Positions 24,879 through 33,657 of a DNA stretch of 58,044 nt are shown here, in pieces; the first letter of the stretch is position 1; every line of letters starts with the position of its first letter. A program made the translations under genes and the position numbers. The notes beneath the pieces are model-generated. The model saw nothing but the letters and a program-made list of their open reading frames with translations. It made no database searches and was not told the origin of the DNA. Origin of the DNA: a bacterium (GTDB taxonomy: Bacteria > Chloroflexota > Dormibacteria > UBA8260 > Bog-877); contig JAJYWT010000061.1 of assembly GCA_021791345.1 (NCBI GenBank), positions 1 through 58,044 on the forward strand, written 5' to 3'.

Positions 24879-26660
24879 ATGGCGATCGCACGATCCGCGA
24901 ACTCCGGCAGGCTCGCGGGGTCGCGAGCCGCGGGAGTCCCCGGCAGAGCATCCGCCTTGGTGGAGTCCGGGCTGCTGCTGGCATCCGACCTGTCCATGTC
25001 CCATGTCCTGGAGCAGCTGCTGGAGCTGGCAACCCGGCTCACCGGAGCCCGCTACGGAGCCCTGGGGGTCCTGGGTGGGGATGGGAGGATCGCGGAGTTC
25101 CTCACGGTTGGGGTCACCGCCGAGGAGAGGGCCGCGATCGGCGATCCCCCGCAGGGTCGGGGCATCCTGGGCCTGCTCATCACCGACCCGCGCCCGCTCC
25201 GGCTGGCGCGTATCCAGGACCACCCGAGATCGGTTGGCTTCCCCCCCCACCACCCCGAGATGCGCAGCTTCCTGGGTGCCCCGGTGCGAGCCCGGGGCAA
25301 GGTGTTCGGCAACCTCTACCTGACCGACAAGGTCGGCGCTTCTGGCTTCTCCAAAGCCGATGAGCGGGTGGTCGTGACGCTGGCCAGCCAGGCCGGGGTG
25401 GCCATCGCCAATGCGCAGATCTTTGCGGAGCTGACCCAGCGGGAACGCTGGCTCCGCGCGACCCACCAGATCACCACCGCCATGCTGGCAGGGGGGTCGA
25501 CCGAGATGCTCCTGGAGGCCATCGTCAAGGTCGCCCGGGAGATGACCGACTCCATGCTGGCCGCGATCGTCCGGCCTCGAGCCGAGGACGGCAGGCTGGA
25601 GGTGTCCACGTTCGATGGCGCGGGTGGCCACCGGCTCGAACATCGGGAACTGCCGTCGTCGGGCACCGCCTCGCACGCGGTCATGCGAACCGGCCGGCCC
25701 CGGCTCGTCGATCCCAGGAATCCCCAGGCCGCCTGGTTCCGCAATGCGGGCGTGAAGATCGGCCCGCTCATGGTGGTGCCCCTGACGGTGCGCCAGGAGA
25801 CCCAGGGCACCATCCTGCTGGCGCGGGCTCCCGGCGCCGTCGCCTTCACCGCGGCCGATCTCAACCTGGTGGACACATTCGCCAGCCAGGCCGCGCTGGC
25901 GATCGACTATCTGCGGCTGCAGGGGGAGCTGCAGCGGCTCGCGGTGCTGCAGGAGCGCCAGCGGATAGCCCGTGACCTCCATGACGACCCGATCCAGGCG
26001 CTGATCTATTTGGCGCGGAAGCTGGACACCCTGGCCAGGCCCGTGAGCGCGGGGTCCGCGGCCGACCAGCTGGATGAGGCGAGAAACATAGCGCTGGCGG
26101 TGTCCGATGGCCTGCGCCAGCTCACCGAGGGGCTGCGCTCCCAGACCCTTGAGGAACAGGGGCTGGGTCCGGCGCTGCTCGAGCTCGGCCAGAATTTCCA
26201 GGCGCGCACCGGGGTGAGGGTCGAGGTGGAGATCGACCCTTCGGTCGGACGCCTCGGGCTCCCTGTGGAGCAGGGTCTGCTCCGGATCGCACAGGAGTCG
26301 CTGTCCAATGTGGAACGCCACTCCGGGGCGGGCTGGGCGAAGTTCCGGCTGGACAGGCGGGGGAGGCGTCTGCGGCTGGCCATCCGGGACGACGGGGTGG
26401 GGTTCGCCACCGCCTTCGGCAGGGCGCGTCGGGAGGGGCTTGGCCTGCTGGGGATGCGGGAGCGCGCACAGCTGCTGGGAGGGCGGGTCAGGTTGCGCTC
26501 GCGGCCGGGTCGGGGGGCATTGGTGGTGGTGGATCTGACCACCGGCGGGGGCGCCAAGGAGCCGGTCAGCCCGGGGCAATCACCTACGGGTGCGCCGAGG
26601 TTTACGGGGAGGGACGGGGTCCCGGGGCGGGCTATTGTGGAGGGAGAAAGACATGGCTGA
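24879..26660 (+). CDS. DevS/DosS-like GAF-GAF sensor histidine kinase (NarL type)
   Basis: 593 aa, no membrane segment. GAF1 (about 45-185) is closely DevS-like: GARYGALGVLG, GRGILGLLI, SVGFPPHHPEMRSFLGAPV and GNLYLTDK. GAF2 spans about 195-350. HisKA_3 has the phosphorylated His368 in RDLHDDPIQAL; the ATPase domain has RIAQESLSNVERHSG and DDGVGF. In M. tuberculosis DevS the first GAF binds heme and senses O2, NO and CO; the His-rich FPPHHP segment (124-125) is kept here, so a gas/redox sensor is inferred. TATCGT lies 8 nt before the ATG. The 3' end overlaps the response-regulator gene by 8 nt. Confidence 0.88.
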   Translation: MAIARSANSGRLAGSRAAGVPGRASALVESGLLLASDLSMSHVLEQLLELATRLTGARYGALGVLGGDGRIAEFLTVGVTAEERAAIGDPPQGRGILGLLITDPRPLRLARIQDHPRSVGFPPHHPEMRSFLGAPVRARGKVFGNLYLTDKVGASGFSKADERVVVTLASQAGVAIANAQIFAELTQRERWLRATHQITTAMLAGGSTEMLLEAIVKVAREMTDSMLAAIVRPRAEDGRLEVSTFDGAGGHRLEHRELPSSGTASHAVMRTGRPRLVDPRNPQAAWFRNAGVKIGPLMVVPLTVRQETQGTILLARAPGAVAFTAADLNLVDTFASQAALAIDYLRLQGELQRLAVLQERQRIARDLHDDPIQALIYLARKLDTLARPVSAGSAADQLDEARNIALAVSDGLRQLTEGLRSQTLEEQGLGPALLELGQNFQARTGVRVEVEIDPSVGRLGLPVEQGLLRIAQESLSNVERHSGAGWAKFRLDRRGRRLRLAIRDDGVGFATAFGRARREGLGLLGMRERAQLLGGRVRLRSRPGRGALVVVDLTTGGGAKEPVSPGQSPTGAPRFTGRDGVPGRAIVEGERHG

Positions 26661-27309
26661 TCAGATCACAGTCGTCATCGCCGAGGACCATGCCCTGGTC
26701 CGGGAGGGGACCCGGGAGATTCTGGCGCACGAGCCGGACATCGCCGTGGTCGGCGAGGCGGCCCGGGGCGACGACGCGGTCACCCTCACCAAGCAGCTGC
26801 GACCCCGGGTTTTGCTGATGGACATGCGCATGCCCGGTCTCACCGGGATCGAGGTGACCCGGGAGCTGCTCGCCGAGTTGCCTGACCTGAAGGTCCTGAT
26901 CCTGAGTGCCCACGAGGACGAGGACTACGTACGGGAGGCGCTGGCGGCAGGCGTCTCCGGCTACATGCTCAAGACCTCCCCCGGTCGCGAGCTGGTGGAA
27001 GGGGTCAGGGCGGTCGCCTCCGGCTCCACCGTGCTCACCCCTGCGTTGAGCCGGAAGCTCGCCCAGATCAGCCTGGAGCCGAGCCGGGCCAGTGACCGCC
27101 TGAGTTCCCGCGAGTTCGCGGTGCTGCGCCTGATCGCCCAGGGGCGGGCGAACAAGGAGATCGCCAAGGAGTTGGGGATCAGCCTCCGCACCGTGGAGGG
27201 CCATCTCCACAACATCTTCGAGAAGCTGCGGGTGGGGTCGCGCACCGAGGCTGTCGTCCACGCGGTCAACCATGGCTTGCTTTCCCTTGAGACCTCGGGC
27301 GACCGATGA
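26653..27309 (+). CDS. NarL/FixJ-family response regulator (DevR-like)
   Basis: 218 aa. Receiver domain 1-120 with acidic residues E11/D12, phospho-acceptor D57 (LLMDMRMPG) and K109 region (YMLKTSPG). LuxR-type HTH at about 150-210: [46 protein letters not shown] 26653 follows GGAGGGAGAAAG and overlaps the kinase stop. It is the partner of the GAF-GAF kinase and probably of the downstream small kinase. Target genes may include the adjacent universal stress protein. Confidence 0.93.
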   Translation: MADQITVVIAEDHALVREGTREILAHEPDIAVVGEAARGDDAVTLTKQLRPRVLLMDMRMPGLTGIEVTRELLAELPDLKVLILSAHEDEDYVREALAAGVSGYMLKTSPGRELVEGVRAVASGSTVLTPALSRKLAQISLEPSRASDRLSSREFAVLRLIAQGRANKEIAKELGISLRTVEGHLHNIFEKLRVGSRTEAVVHAVNHGLLSLETSGDR

Positions 27310-28019
27310 TCATCATGGCGGCCGGGCAGGCTCGCTCGTGCGGCGCCGAAGTGCAGCGTGATGAGTACCAGCTGGGCCTCTTCCGCGCCCAAGAGCTGGA
27401 GCGCCGTCAGCTCGCCGATCGCATCCACGAGGATCCGCTCCAGACCCTGAGCCACATCCGCCGGCTCCTGGGTCAGGCCGCCGAGGGCAACCTGGCGCCG
27501 GACGAGCTCGCCCAGGTCTCGCGCGAGGGCGCCCGGCTGGCGGCCACGGTCGGGGACCACCTGCAGCTGATCGCGCGCGATCTGCACCCGTCCGTGCTGG
27601 ATGATTTCGGCCTGCCTGCGGCGCTCCGTCAGCTGGCTGCGGACACCACCCTGCGCGGGCGGGTCACCGTGCGCTTCACCACCCAGGGAGATGCCGCGCG
27701 CTGGGGCCTCGATCTGGAGTCGGGATGCTATCGGATCGCCCAGGAGGCGCTGCGAAATGTGGAGGAGCATGCCGGCGCCACGCGGGTGGACATGCGCCTG
27801 GTTCGGTCCCGCCGCGGTGTCCGCCTGCTCATCGCCGACGACGGCGTGGGATTCGGCGATCACCCCCAGCCGGGTGGGAGTGGGGGGTTCGGGCTCGCAA
27901 CCATGCGCCAGCGAGCCCTCGCCATGGGTGGGAGCCTGCGCATCCGCAGCGCTCGCCCCGGCGGAACCGTGGTGCGCCTGTTCGTGCCATGCCCGGAGTC
28001 GGAGGCCGCCCACCGCTGA
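27306..28019 (+). CDS. Sensorless NarL-type histidine kinase
   Basis: 237 aa. It has only the catalytic core: HisKA_3 with His41 in LADRIHEDPLQTL, and HATPase_c with RIAQEALRNVEEHAGAT, DDGVGFG and GGFGLATMRQRA. No sensory domain or membrane helix precedes it; the first 30 residues are short and polar. The ATG overlaps the response-regulator stop (ATGA). It may phosphorylate or dephosphorylate the same regulator, or form mixed dimers with the GAF kinase. Confidence 0.88.
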   Translation: MIIMAAGQARSCGAEVQRDEYQLGLFRAQELERRQLADRIHEDPLQTLSHIRRLLGQAAEGNLAPDELAQVSREGARLAATVGDHLQLIARDLHPSVLDDFGLPAALRQLAADTTLRGRVTVRFTTQGDAARWGLDLESGCYRIAQEALRNVEEHAGATRVDMRLVRSRRGVRLLIADDGVGFGDHPQPGGSGGFGLATMRQRALAMGGSLRIRSARPGGTVVRLFVPCPESEAAHR

Positions 28020-28212
28020 CGCAGGTCCCGTAGCGGCGGGCGAACCAGTTTCCCGCGGTGGGCGCGGGGTCGCGGTGCGGGCGCCGAGGAGGGGGTGGAA
28101 TCGCTGGTCCAGACCCCGGGTTGCCGCGGTTGGGACCTGAGCAGGCGGTCGGCCACGCTGGAGGTGTGTGCGGAGCTCCGCTCGAACCGGAGGTGATGGA
28201 GGTGCATTCGCG

Positions 28213-28671
28213 ATGACGGAGACCGAGGGCGGCCGGCGTTTCCTGGTGGTCGGCGTGGATGGTTCCGACGGTTCCCGGCGTGCCCTGCAGTGGGCACTCG
28301 ACGAGGCTCGCGTCCGACAGCTCGACGTGACCGCGATCGGGGTGGTCCAGATCCACACCGTTGCCCTCAGCGTGCCGGGATACCCGTACGCTGATGAGCG
28401 CTACTTCAACGACCTCCTGGAGGACGCCCGCAAGATGGTGGCGGAGGAGGTGGCGGCGGCCGGACCCGGAGCCGGGGTCCAGGTCACGGCGGAGGCCGCG
28501 ATAGGGTCGCCGGCGGAGGTGCTGGTGGATGCCTCGGCGAACGCTGAGATGCTGGTCGTGGGCTCGCGGGGCCGCGGGGGATTCGCCGGGCTGCTGCTGG
28601 GCTCGGTCTCCCATCAGTGCGCGAGCCACGCCCGCTGCCCGCTCGTGATCATTCGGCCCCGCCGCGCCTGA
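28213..28671 (+). CDS. Universal stress protein (UspA family)
   Basis: 152 aa, single Usp domain. Starts with FLVVGVDGSDGSRRALQWAL and ends with VVGSRGRGGFAGLLLGSVSHQCASHARCPLVII, which contains the ATP-binding G-2x-G-9x-G-S pattern. ATP-binding Usp proteins help survive energy stress; in mycobacteria several are controlled by DosR. Position just after the DevS/DevR-like genes supports such a link (inference). ATG 28213 has GGAGGTG about 9 nt upstream. The 193-nt gap before it holds two GGGACCT half-sites in opposite orientation. Confidence 0.88.
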   Translation: MTETEGGRRFLVVGVDGSDGSRRALQWALDEARVRQLDVTAIGVVQIHTVALSVPGYPYADERYFNDLLEDARKMVAEEVAAAGPGAGVQVTAEAAIGSPAEVLVDASANAEMLVVGSRGRGGFAGLLLGSVSHQCASHARCPLVIIRPRRA

Positions 28672-28696
28672 ACTCAGAGCGGGACCTCCCGTCCCG

Positions 28697-29965
28697 ATGG
28701 CCAGGCTCTACTCTGCAGCGGTGACCTGTGGGCGACGCATCCGGCGGCTGGGCCCGGGGCTCGCGGCAGCGCTGGCCGTGGCAGTCGCGGGCTGCGCTCC
28801 GCTCGCCGCGCCGGGTGGGACGGGCACACCGTTGGGCTCACCGTCCCGAACGCCATCACTGCGCCAGTCCGTTGGCCCGGGCGCAGGTCCGACCCAAAGT
28901 CCCCTCGCCCCCATCTGCTCCAACCCTGAGCAGCTCAGCACCTGGACTGTGCCCCGTCTGACGGCGCAACTCGTGATCGTCCCCGTAGGTGAGGGGGATG
29001 TGGGCGCCGCGGACGCGGCGGTGGCCCAGGGGGCGGGCGGCGTCATCCTCTTCGGATCCATCGCCCCCTCGGGGCTGGCGGCGGGTATCCGGGCTCTGGA
29101 CGCGGTCGCCAAACAGGGGCTGGCGCCGCTCATCATGACCGATGAGGAGGGGGGTGGTGTGCAGCGGATGGCCAATCTGGTGGGGGAGCTGCCCTGGGCT
29201 CGGCAGATGGCCGAGACCATGAGTCCCGCTCAGGTCCAGGCGCTGGCGAAGTCGGTGGGGCTGCGGATGCGCCAAAGCGGGGTGACGATGGATCTAGCCC
29301 CGGTCGCGGACGTCGACGGCGGTCCGGGTCCGAACGCCATCGATCCCGACGGGGCGCGGTCGTTCAGCGCCAATCCCGCAGTCGCCTCCACCTACGCGCT
29401 CGCCTTCGCCAAGGGGCTGGAGGCGGCTGGGGTGGTGCCGGTCTTCAAGCACTTCCCCGGGTTGGGCGGCGCCACCGGCAACACCGACGACGGTCCCGCC
29501 GCGACCCAGCCGTTGCCCGCGCTCGAGAAGTCGGGCCTTATTCCGTTTCGAGCCGCGGTCGCCCAGGGGGTTCCAGCGATCATGGTCGCGAACGCCACCG
29601 TGCCGGGACTCACCGACCAGCCGGCCAGCCTTTCCGCCCAGGTCATCCAGGGCCTGTTGCGCGGGCAGTTGGGATTCCAGGGACTGGTGCTGACCGACTC
29701 CCTGAGCGCGGGAGCGATCCAGGCTCTCAATCTCAGCGTCGCTCAGGCGTCCGTGAGGGCGATCGGGGCGGGAGCGGACATGGTCATGTTCAACTCCGCG
29801 GCCCCGGATCTGGTGCTCCACCAAATTGAGGCGGCGATGGAGTCCGCCGTCACTTCCGGAGCGATCCAGCGTCACACCCTGATCTCCGCTGCGACCGAGG
29901 TGCTGGCCGCCAAGGGGGTGGATCTGTGCTCCCCGGGATCACTTGCCCGCGGCGGCTCGGGCTGA
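28697..29965 (+). CDS. GH3-family lipoprotein (NagZ/LpqI-like)
   Basis: 422 aa. Signal peptide with lipobox VAGC (Cys33) and then a Ser/Pro/Gly-rich linker, so a membrane-anchored, surface-exposed lipoprotein. The GH3 barrel has TDEEGGGVQRM, GVTMDLAPVADVDGG, VPVFKHFPGLGG and the nucleophile segment LVLTDSLSAGAI. The acid/base Asp-His pair of beta-N-acetylhexosaminidases (D-S-H after KHFPGxG) reads NTDDG here, so the catalytic His is missing at its usual place. Other GH3 specificities remain possible. Confidence 0.82.
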   Translation: MARLYSAAVTCGRRIRRLGPGLAAALAVAVAGCAPLAAPGGTGTPLGSPSRTPSLRQSVGPGAGPTQSPLAPICSNPEQLSTWTVPRLTAQLVIVPVGEGDVGAADAAVAQGAGGVILFGSIAPSGLAAGIRALDAVAKQGLAPLIMTDEEGGGVQRMANLVGELPWARQMAETMSPAQVQALAKSVGLRMRQSGVTMDLAPVADVDGGPGPNAIDPDGARSFSANPAVASTYALAFAKGLEAAGVVPVFKHFPGLGGATGNTDDGPAATQPLPALEKSGLIPFRAAVAQGVPAIMVANATVPGLTDQPASLSAQVIQGLLRGQLGFQGLVLTDSLSAGAIQALNLSVAQASVRAIGAGADMVMFNSAAPDLVLHQIEAAMESAVTSGAIQRHTLISAATEVLAAKGVDLCSPGSLARGGSG

Positions 29966-30043
29966 TAAGGTTGCGTCCGCAAGTGGGTGGCCGGCCGGAC
30001 CGGCGCGGGTGGCGCGGCCGATAACCATCACGAGGTAGAGCAC

Positions 30044-30646
30044 GTGGCAACTCAGGTGGGGTTGGGCGTCAGGGCCGAGCCCCAGACCGCGCCCCCCAGC
30101 GGTATTGAGATCGTACCCCGGCGCGGGCTCCCGATCGTGGCCGCCGTGTTGGTCGCCCTGATCGTCGCCATCGCGGGCAATTGGCTCTGGGCGCTGGACT
30201 TCTTCCACGTGGTGGGCGGTGGTCTCTGGACCGCGATCGACCTCTTCGTGGGCCTGGTGGTCGGACCCATCCTGGGGCGGCTCTCAGTTCCGGCGCGGGC
30301 GGAGTTCTCCGCCCGCTTCATGCCCAAGATGGTGCTGATCATGCCCACCTTGGTGACCATGACCCTGGGCTCGGGATTCCAGCTGGCCCGCCACCTGGGC
30401 AATCTCAGCGCCGCCTCTCCCAACCACGGCTGGCTGGTGGCGTCGTTCGTGGTGGTCGGGGTGATGGCGGTGATCGCCCTCGGTGTCCTCGAGCCGGCCA
30501 ACATCGCCGTCCTCTTCGAGATGAAGAGCCCCCATCCCCGGCCGGAGGTCATCGGTCGGCTGATGCAGCGCTTCATCTACACCGCCGGGGTAACCGGGGC
30601 GATGCAGGTGGCCACGTTGGTGATCATGACCAGGGTGGCCAGCTGA
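30044..30646 (+). CDS. Integral membrane protein, unknown function
   Basis: 200 aa with about four to five membrane helices (about 37-57, 62-90, 105-127, 140-160, 178-198). The DFFHVVGGGLWTAIDLFVG stretch resembles the H-containing first helix of DUF2269-type or copper-resistance-type membrane proteins. GTG 30044 has GAGGTAG just upstream. It abuts the next small membrane gene (1-nt overlap), so both are likely co-expressed and may form one complex. Function not known. Confidence 0.65.
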   Translation: MATQVGLGVRAEPQTAPPSGIEIVPRRGLPIVAAVLVALIVAIAGNWLWALDFFHVVGGGLWTAIDLFVGLVVGPILGRLSVPARAEFSARFMPKMVLIMPTLVTMTLGSGFQLARHLGNLSAASPNHGWLVASFVVVGVMAVIALGVLEPANIAVLFEMKSPHPRPEVIGRLMQRFIYTAGVTGAMQVATLVIMTRVAS

Positions 30647-31059
30647 TGGCGGGGCTGCCCGGGGCCCGCGCCGGCTCGGTTCCGCCGGTGGGCGCGATCG
30701 CGGTTGCAGCCCTCTGCCTGGTGGTGGTTGGCGGCATCTACCTGGCGGCGCACATCCCCGGCCCGGTGTCGCTGGGGCCGGCCTACGGATTGCTGGTCGC
30801 CGCGGTGCTGCTGCTGGGCGTGGCCGGGACGCTGCTGGCGCGGATGCCGAACTTCGCGTGGCCACGCTTCTTCCAGGTGGGCAGATGGGCCCTCTTGGCC
30901 TACGCCATCAGCGCGGGCATGCTGGAGTACGTGTTCGTGCTGGACCGGGTGCCCGGTCCGGAGCTGGTGCTGCTGACCCTGATGCTCGTGGTGTACGCGG
31001 TCGACATCCCCCTGATCCTCGCCTTCACGGTGGCACGGTTCCAGCTCCCTCAGGGCTGA
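30646..31059 (+). CDS. Small integral membrane protein, unknown function
   Basis: 137 aa with four hydrophobic segments (about 14-35, 43-65, 78-98, 105-130). TGATG overlap with the preceding membrane gene. I recognise no family motif. Partnership with the upstream protein is inferred from coupling and similar size of helices. Confidence 0.6.
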   Translation: MAGLPGARAGSVPPVGAIAVAALCLVVVGGIYLAAHIPGPVSLGPAYGLLVAAVLLLGVAGTLLARMPNFAWPRFFQVGRWALLAYAISAGMLEYVFVLDRVPGPELVLLTLMLVVYAVDIPLILAFTVARFQLPQG

Positions 31060-31137
31060 CTCCGACCGCGACCTGGGCCGTCCACCGCGGAACTCCGGGC
31101 CTGGCAGCCGGGACCGCCTCCGCCAGACTGAGGCGGG

Positions 31138-32349
31138 ATGGCAGCCATGTCGGGCGTGGAAGAGGAGACCAGCGACACCAGGTCGGTCTCGGGGCCGATC
31201 GTGGTCCTGCTCGCGGTCGCCTGCGGGCTGGCGGTGGCCAACCTCTACTACGCCCAGCCGCTGCTCCATCTGCTGGCGGCCAACTTCGCCACCAGCTCGG
31301 CGGTGATGGCGACCGTGGTGACCGTGACCCAGGTCGGCTACGCCGGTGGGCTGTTGCTGGTGGTGCCGTTGGGCGACCTCCTGGAGCGGCGTCGCATGGT
31401 GGCGGTGGTGCTGGTGGCCGCTGGGCTCGCCCTCCTCGGGGCGGCTCTCAGCGGAACCCTGCTGGTGTTCGAGATCTTCGCGCTCTTGGTGGGGGTCACC
31501 TCGGTCGTCGCTCAGGTTTTGGTGCCGCTGGCAGCCGACCTGGCCTCCAGGGAGCGTCAGGGCCGCGTGGTCGGGACTGTCATGAGCGGGCTGCTGCTGG
31601 GGATCTTGCTCGCCCGAACCGCCTCGGGGCTGCTGGCTGCGTGGGCAGGGTGGCGGGCGGTCTACCTGGTCGCGGCCGCCGCGATGCTGGTGCTGGCAGT
31701 GACTCTGCGGCTGGCTCTGCCCGAGGATCCCACCGCGAGCGAACTCGGCTACCTCGCGCTGCTGCGCTCGGCCGGGCGTCTGGCGCTGGAGCAACCGGTG
31801 CTGCGGCAGCGGGCGCTTCTGGGGGCGCTGGGGTTCGCCGCCTTCAGCGCGGTCTGGACCACCCTGGCCTTTCTCCTGTCGGGAGCGCCCTACCACTACC
31901 CGATCGCGGTGATCGGGCTCTTCGGGCTGGTGGGAGCGGCCGGGGCGCTCTGCGCCAGCTTCGCCGGGCGCCTGGCCGATCGAGGGTGGGCCCACCAAGC
32001 CTCGATCGCATTTGCGGTGCTGGTGGCCGTCAGCTTCGCGCTGATGTTGCTCGGGCGCGACAGCCTAGGCTTCCTGCTGGCCGGGATCGTGGTGCTGGAC
32101 GTGGGGGTGCAGGGGCTCCAGATCACCAACCAGAGCCTGATATACCGGCTCCAGGAGGGGGCGCGCAGCCGGATCAACAGCGTCTACATGACCGCCTACT
32201 TCGTGGGGGGAGCGCTGGGGTCGGGTCTGGCCGGCCTGCTCTTTGCCAGGTTCTCGTGGGCCGGGGTCTGCATCTGCGGGCTCAGCCTCTCGGCGGCGCT
32301 GATCGCGGTCGCGAGCCGACCTCCGCACCGGGCCCTCCCGGCTCATTAG
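31138..32349 (+). CDS. MFS transporter (12-TM)
   Basis: 403 aa, about twelve helices. The start VACGLAVANLYYAQPLLHLLAANF is typical of a DHA1-like subgroup, and PLGDLLERRRMVAVVLVAAG is the MFS loop motif A. Substrate unknown. ATG 31138. It ends 28 nt from the convergent thiolase gene, with a GC hairpin in between. Confidence 0.88.
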   Translation: MAAMSGVEEETSDTRSVSGPIVVLLAVACGLAVANLYYAQPLLHLLAANFATSSAVMATVVTVTQVGYAGGLLLVVPLGDLLERRRMVAVVLVAAGLALLGAALSGTLLVFEIFALLVGVTSVVAQVLVPLAADLASRERQGRVVGTVMSGLLLGILLARTASGLLAAWAGWRAVYLVAAAAMLVLAVTLRLALPEDPTASELGYLALLRSAGRLALEQPVLRQRALLGALGFAAFSAVWTTLAFLLSGAPYHYPIAVIGLFGLVGAAGALCASFAGRLADRGWAHQASIAFAVLVAVSFALMLLGRDSLGFLLAGIVVLDVGVQGLQITNQSLIYRLQEGARSRINSVYMTAYFVGGALGSGLAGLLFARFSWAGVCICGLSLSAALIAVASRPPHRALPAH

Positions 32350-32350
32350 G

Positions 32351-32376
32351 GCGGCCGGACCGCGCAGCGCGGCCGC
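32351..32376. terminator. GC hairpin between convergent MFS and thiolase genes
   Basis: GCGGCCG (32351-32357) pairs with CGGCCGC (32370-32376); it fills almost exactly the gap between the two stop codons. No T tract. Confidence 0.45.
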
Positions 32377-33540
32377 TTACGACATCCGCTCCAGGACCAT
32401 GGCCATCCCCATCCCGCCGCCGACGCACATCGTCTCCAGGCCGACCTGCTTGTCCTTGGTCCGCAGCGCGTTGAGCAGGGTGCAGGTGATGCGGGCGCCG
32501 GTCATCCCGAAGGGGTGTCCGAGAGCGATCGAGCCGCCGAAGACGTTGAGCTTGTCGCCCAGGGGGTCGATCCCGATGCCGCGGGCGGACGGGATGACCT
32601 GAGCCGCGAACGCCTCGTTGATCTCGACCAGGTCGATGTCCGCGATGGTCATTCCGGCGCGGCGCAGCACCCGCTGGGTCGCGGGGATCGGCCCCAGCCC
32701 CATGTACTCCGGCTCCAGCGCCGCCACCGCAGTGGCCACCACCCGTGCGAGCGGCGTGATCCCGAGTTCGCGGGCACGGTCCCGGGACATCACCACCACC
32801 ACCGCCGCCCCGTCGTTGAGGGGACAGGCATTGCCCGCGGTCACCGTCCCGCCCTCCTTGAACACCGGCTTCAGCTGGCTCAGGACCTCGACGGTGGTGT
32901 TGGGGCGGGGACCATCGTCGCGGTCCATGACCCGTCCATCCGCCAGCGGCACCGGGACGATTTCCCTGGCGAAGAACCCGTCAGCCTGGGAAGCCACCGC
33001 CAGGTTCTGGCTGCGGGCCGCGAACTCGTCCATCTCCTCCCTGGTGATGCCCTCCCGTTCAGCGACGTTCTCCGCGGTCAGACCCATCGGGATGTACAGG
33101 TCGGGGAACCCCTCCGAGTTGCCCGGCAGCAGCCGAGGGTTGCGGGCGTCGGCGGGATCGGAGGTCCCGTACCCGTAGCGGCTGACCGTCTCCACCCCCA
33201 TGGAGACGAAGATGTCGCCCTCCCCGGCGCGGATCGCGTGGGCGGCCATCCTGGTGGTCTGCAGTGAGGAGCTGCAGTACCGGGTCAGGGTCGTCCCGGG
33301 GGCGTTGACACCCGCTAGGATGCTGATCGCGCGGCCCATGTTGAACCCCGACTCCCCCCCCGGCAACCCACAGCCGCAGATGACGTCCTCCACCTCGGCG
33401 ACATCGAGCTGGGGGAGCTTTGCCAGGACCTCCCTGAGCACGTGGGCACCCAGGTCATCCGGCCGCCAATCCACCAGGGAGCCCTTCCCCGCTCTGCCGA
33501 TGGGCGACCGCCCCGCGGCGACGATGACCGCTTCCGCCAT
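32377..33540 (-). CDS. Acetyl-CoA acetyltransferase / 3-ketoacyl-CoA thiolase
   Basis: 387 aa. Thiolase fold. The acyl-accepting Cys89 lies in TLTRYCSSSLQ; the C-terminal catalytic residues lie in GHPFGMTGAR (His) and CVGGGMGMAMVLE (Cys). Cleaves 3-ketoacyl-CoA or makes acetoacetyl-CoA. ATG 33540 has AGGAGG about 9 nt upstream. It is divergent from the acyl-CoA cluster on the plus strand and probably supplies its last step. Confidence 0.92.
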   Translation of the reverse strand: MAEAVIVAAGRSPIGRAGKGSLVDWRPDDLGAHVLREVLAKLPQLDVAEVEDVICGCGLPGGESGFNMGRAISILAGVNAPGTTLTRYCSSSLQTTRMAAHAIRAGEGDIFVSMGVETVSRYGYGTSDPADARNPRLLPGNSEGFPDLYIPMGLTAENVAEREGITREEMDEFAARSQNLAVASQADGFFAREIVPVPLADGRVMDRDDGPRPNTTVEVLSQLKPVFKEGGTVTAGNACPLNDGAAVVVVMSRDRARELGITPLARVVATAVAALEPEYMGLGPIPATQRVLRRAGMTIADIDLVEINEAFAAQVIPSARGIGIDPLGDKLNVFGGSIALGHPFGMTGARITCTLLNALRTKDKQVGLETMCVGGGMGMAMVLERMS

Positions 33541-33657
33541 GAACCATCCTCCTCTTCGATCCGGGCGGGGCCAGCCGGCCCCGCGACGGGCTTGGTGCGC
33601 CGTCAACTATGCGCTCGCGGGTGCGACCGCCGTGATCCGGCCCACTACCCTGTGGTG

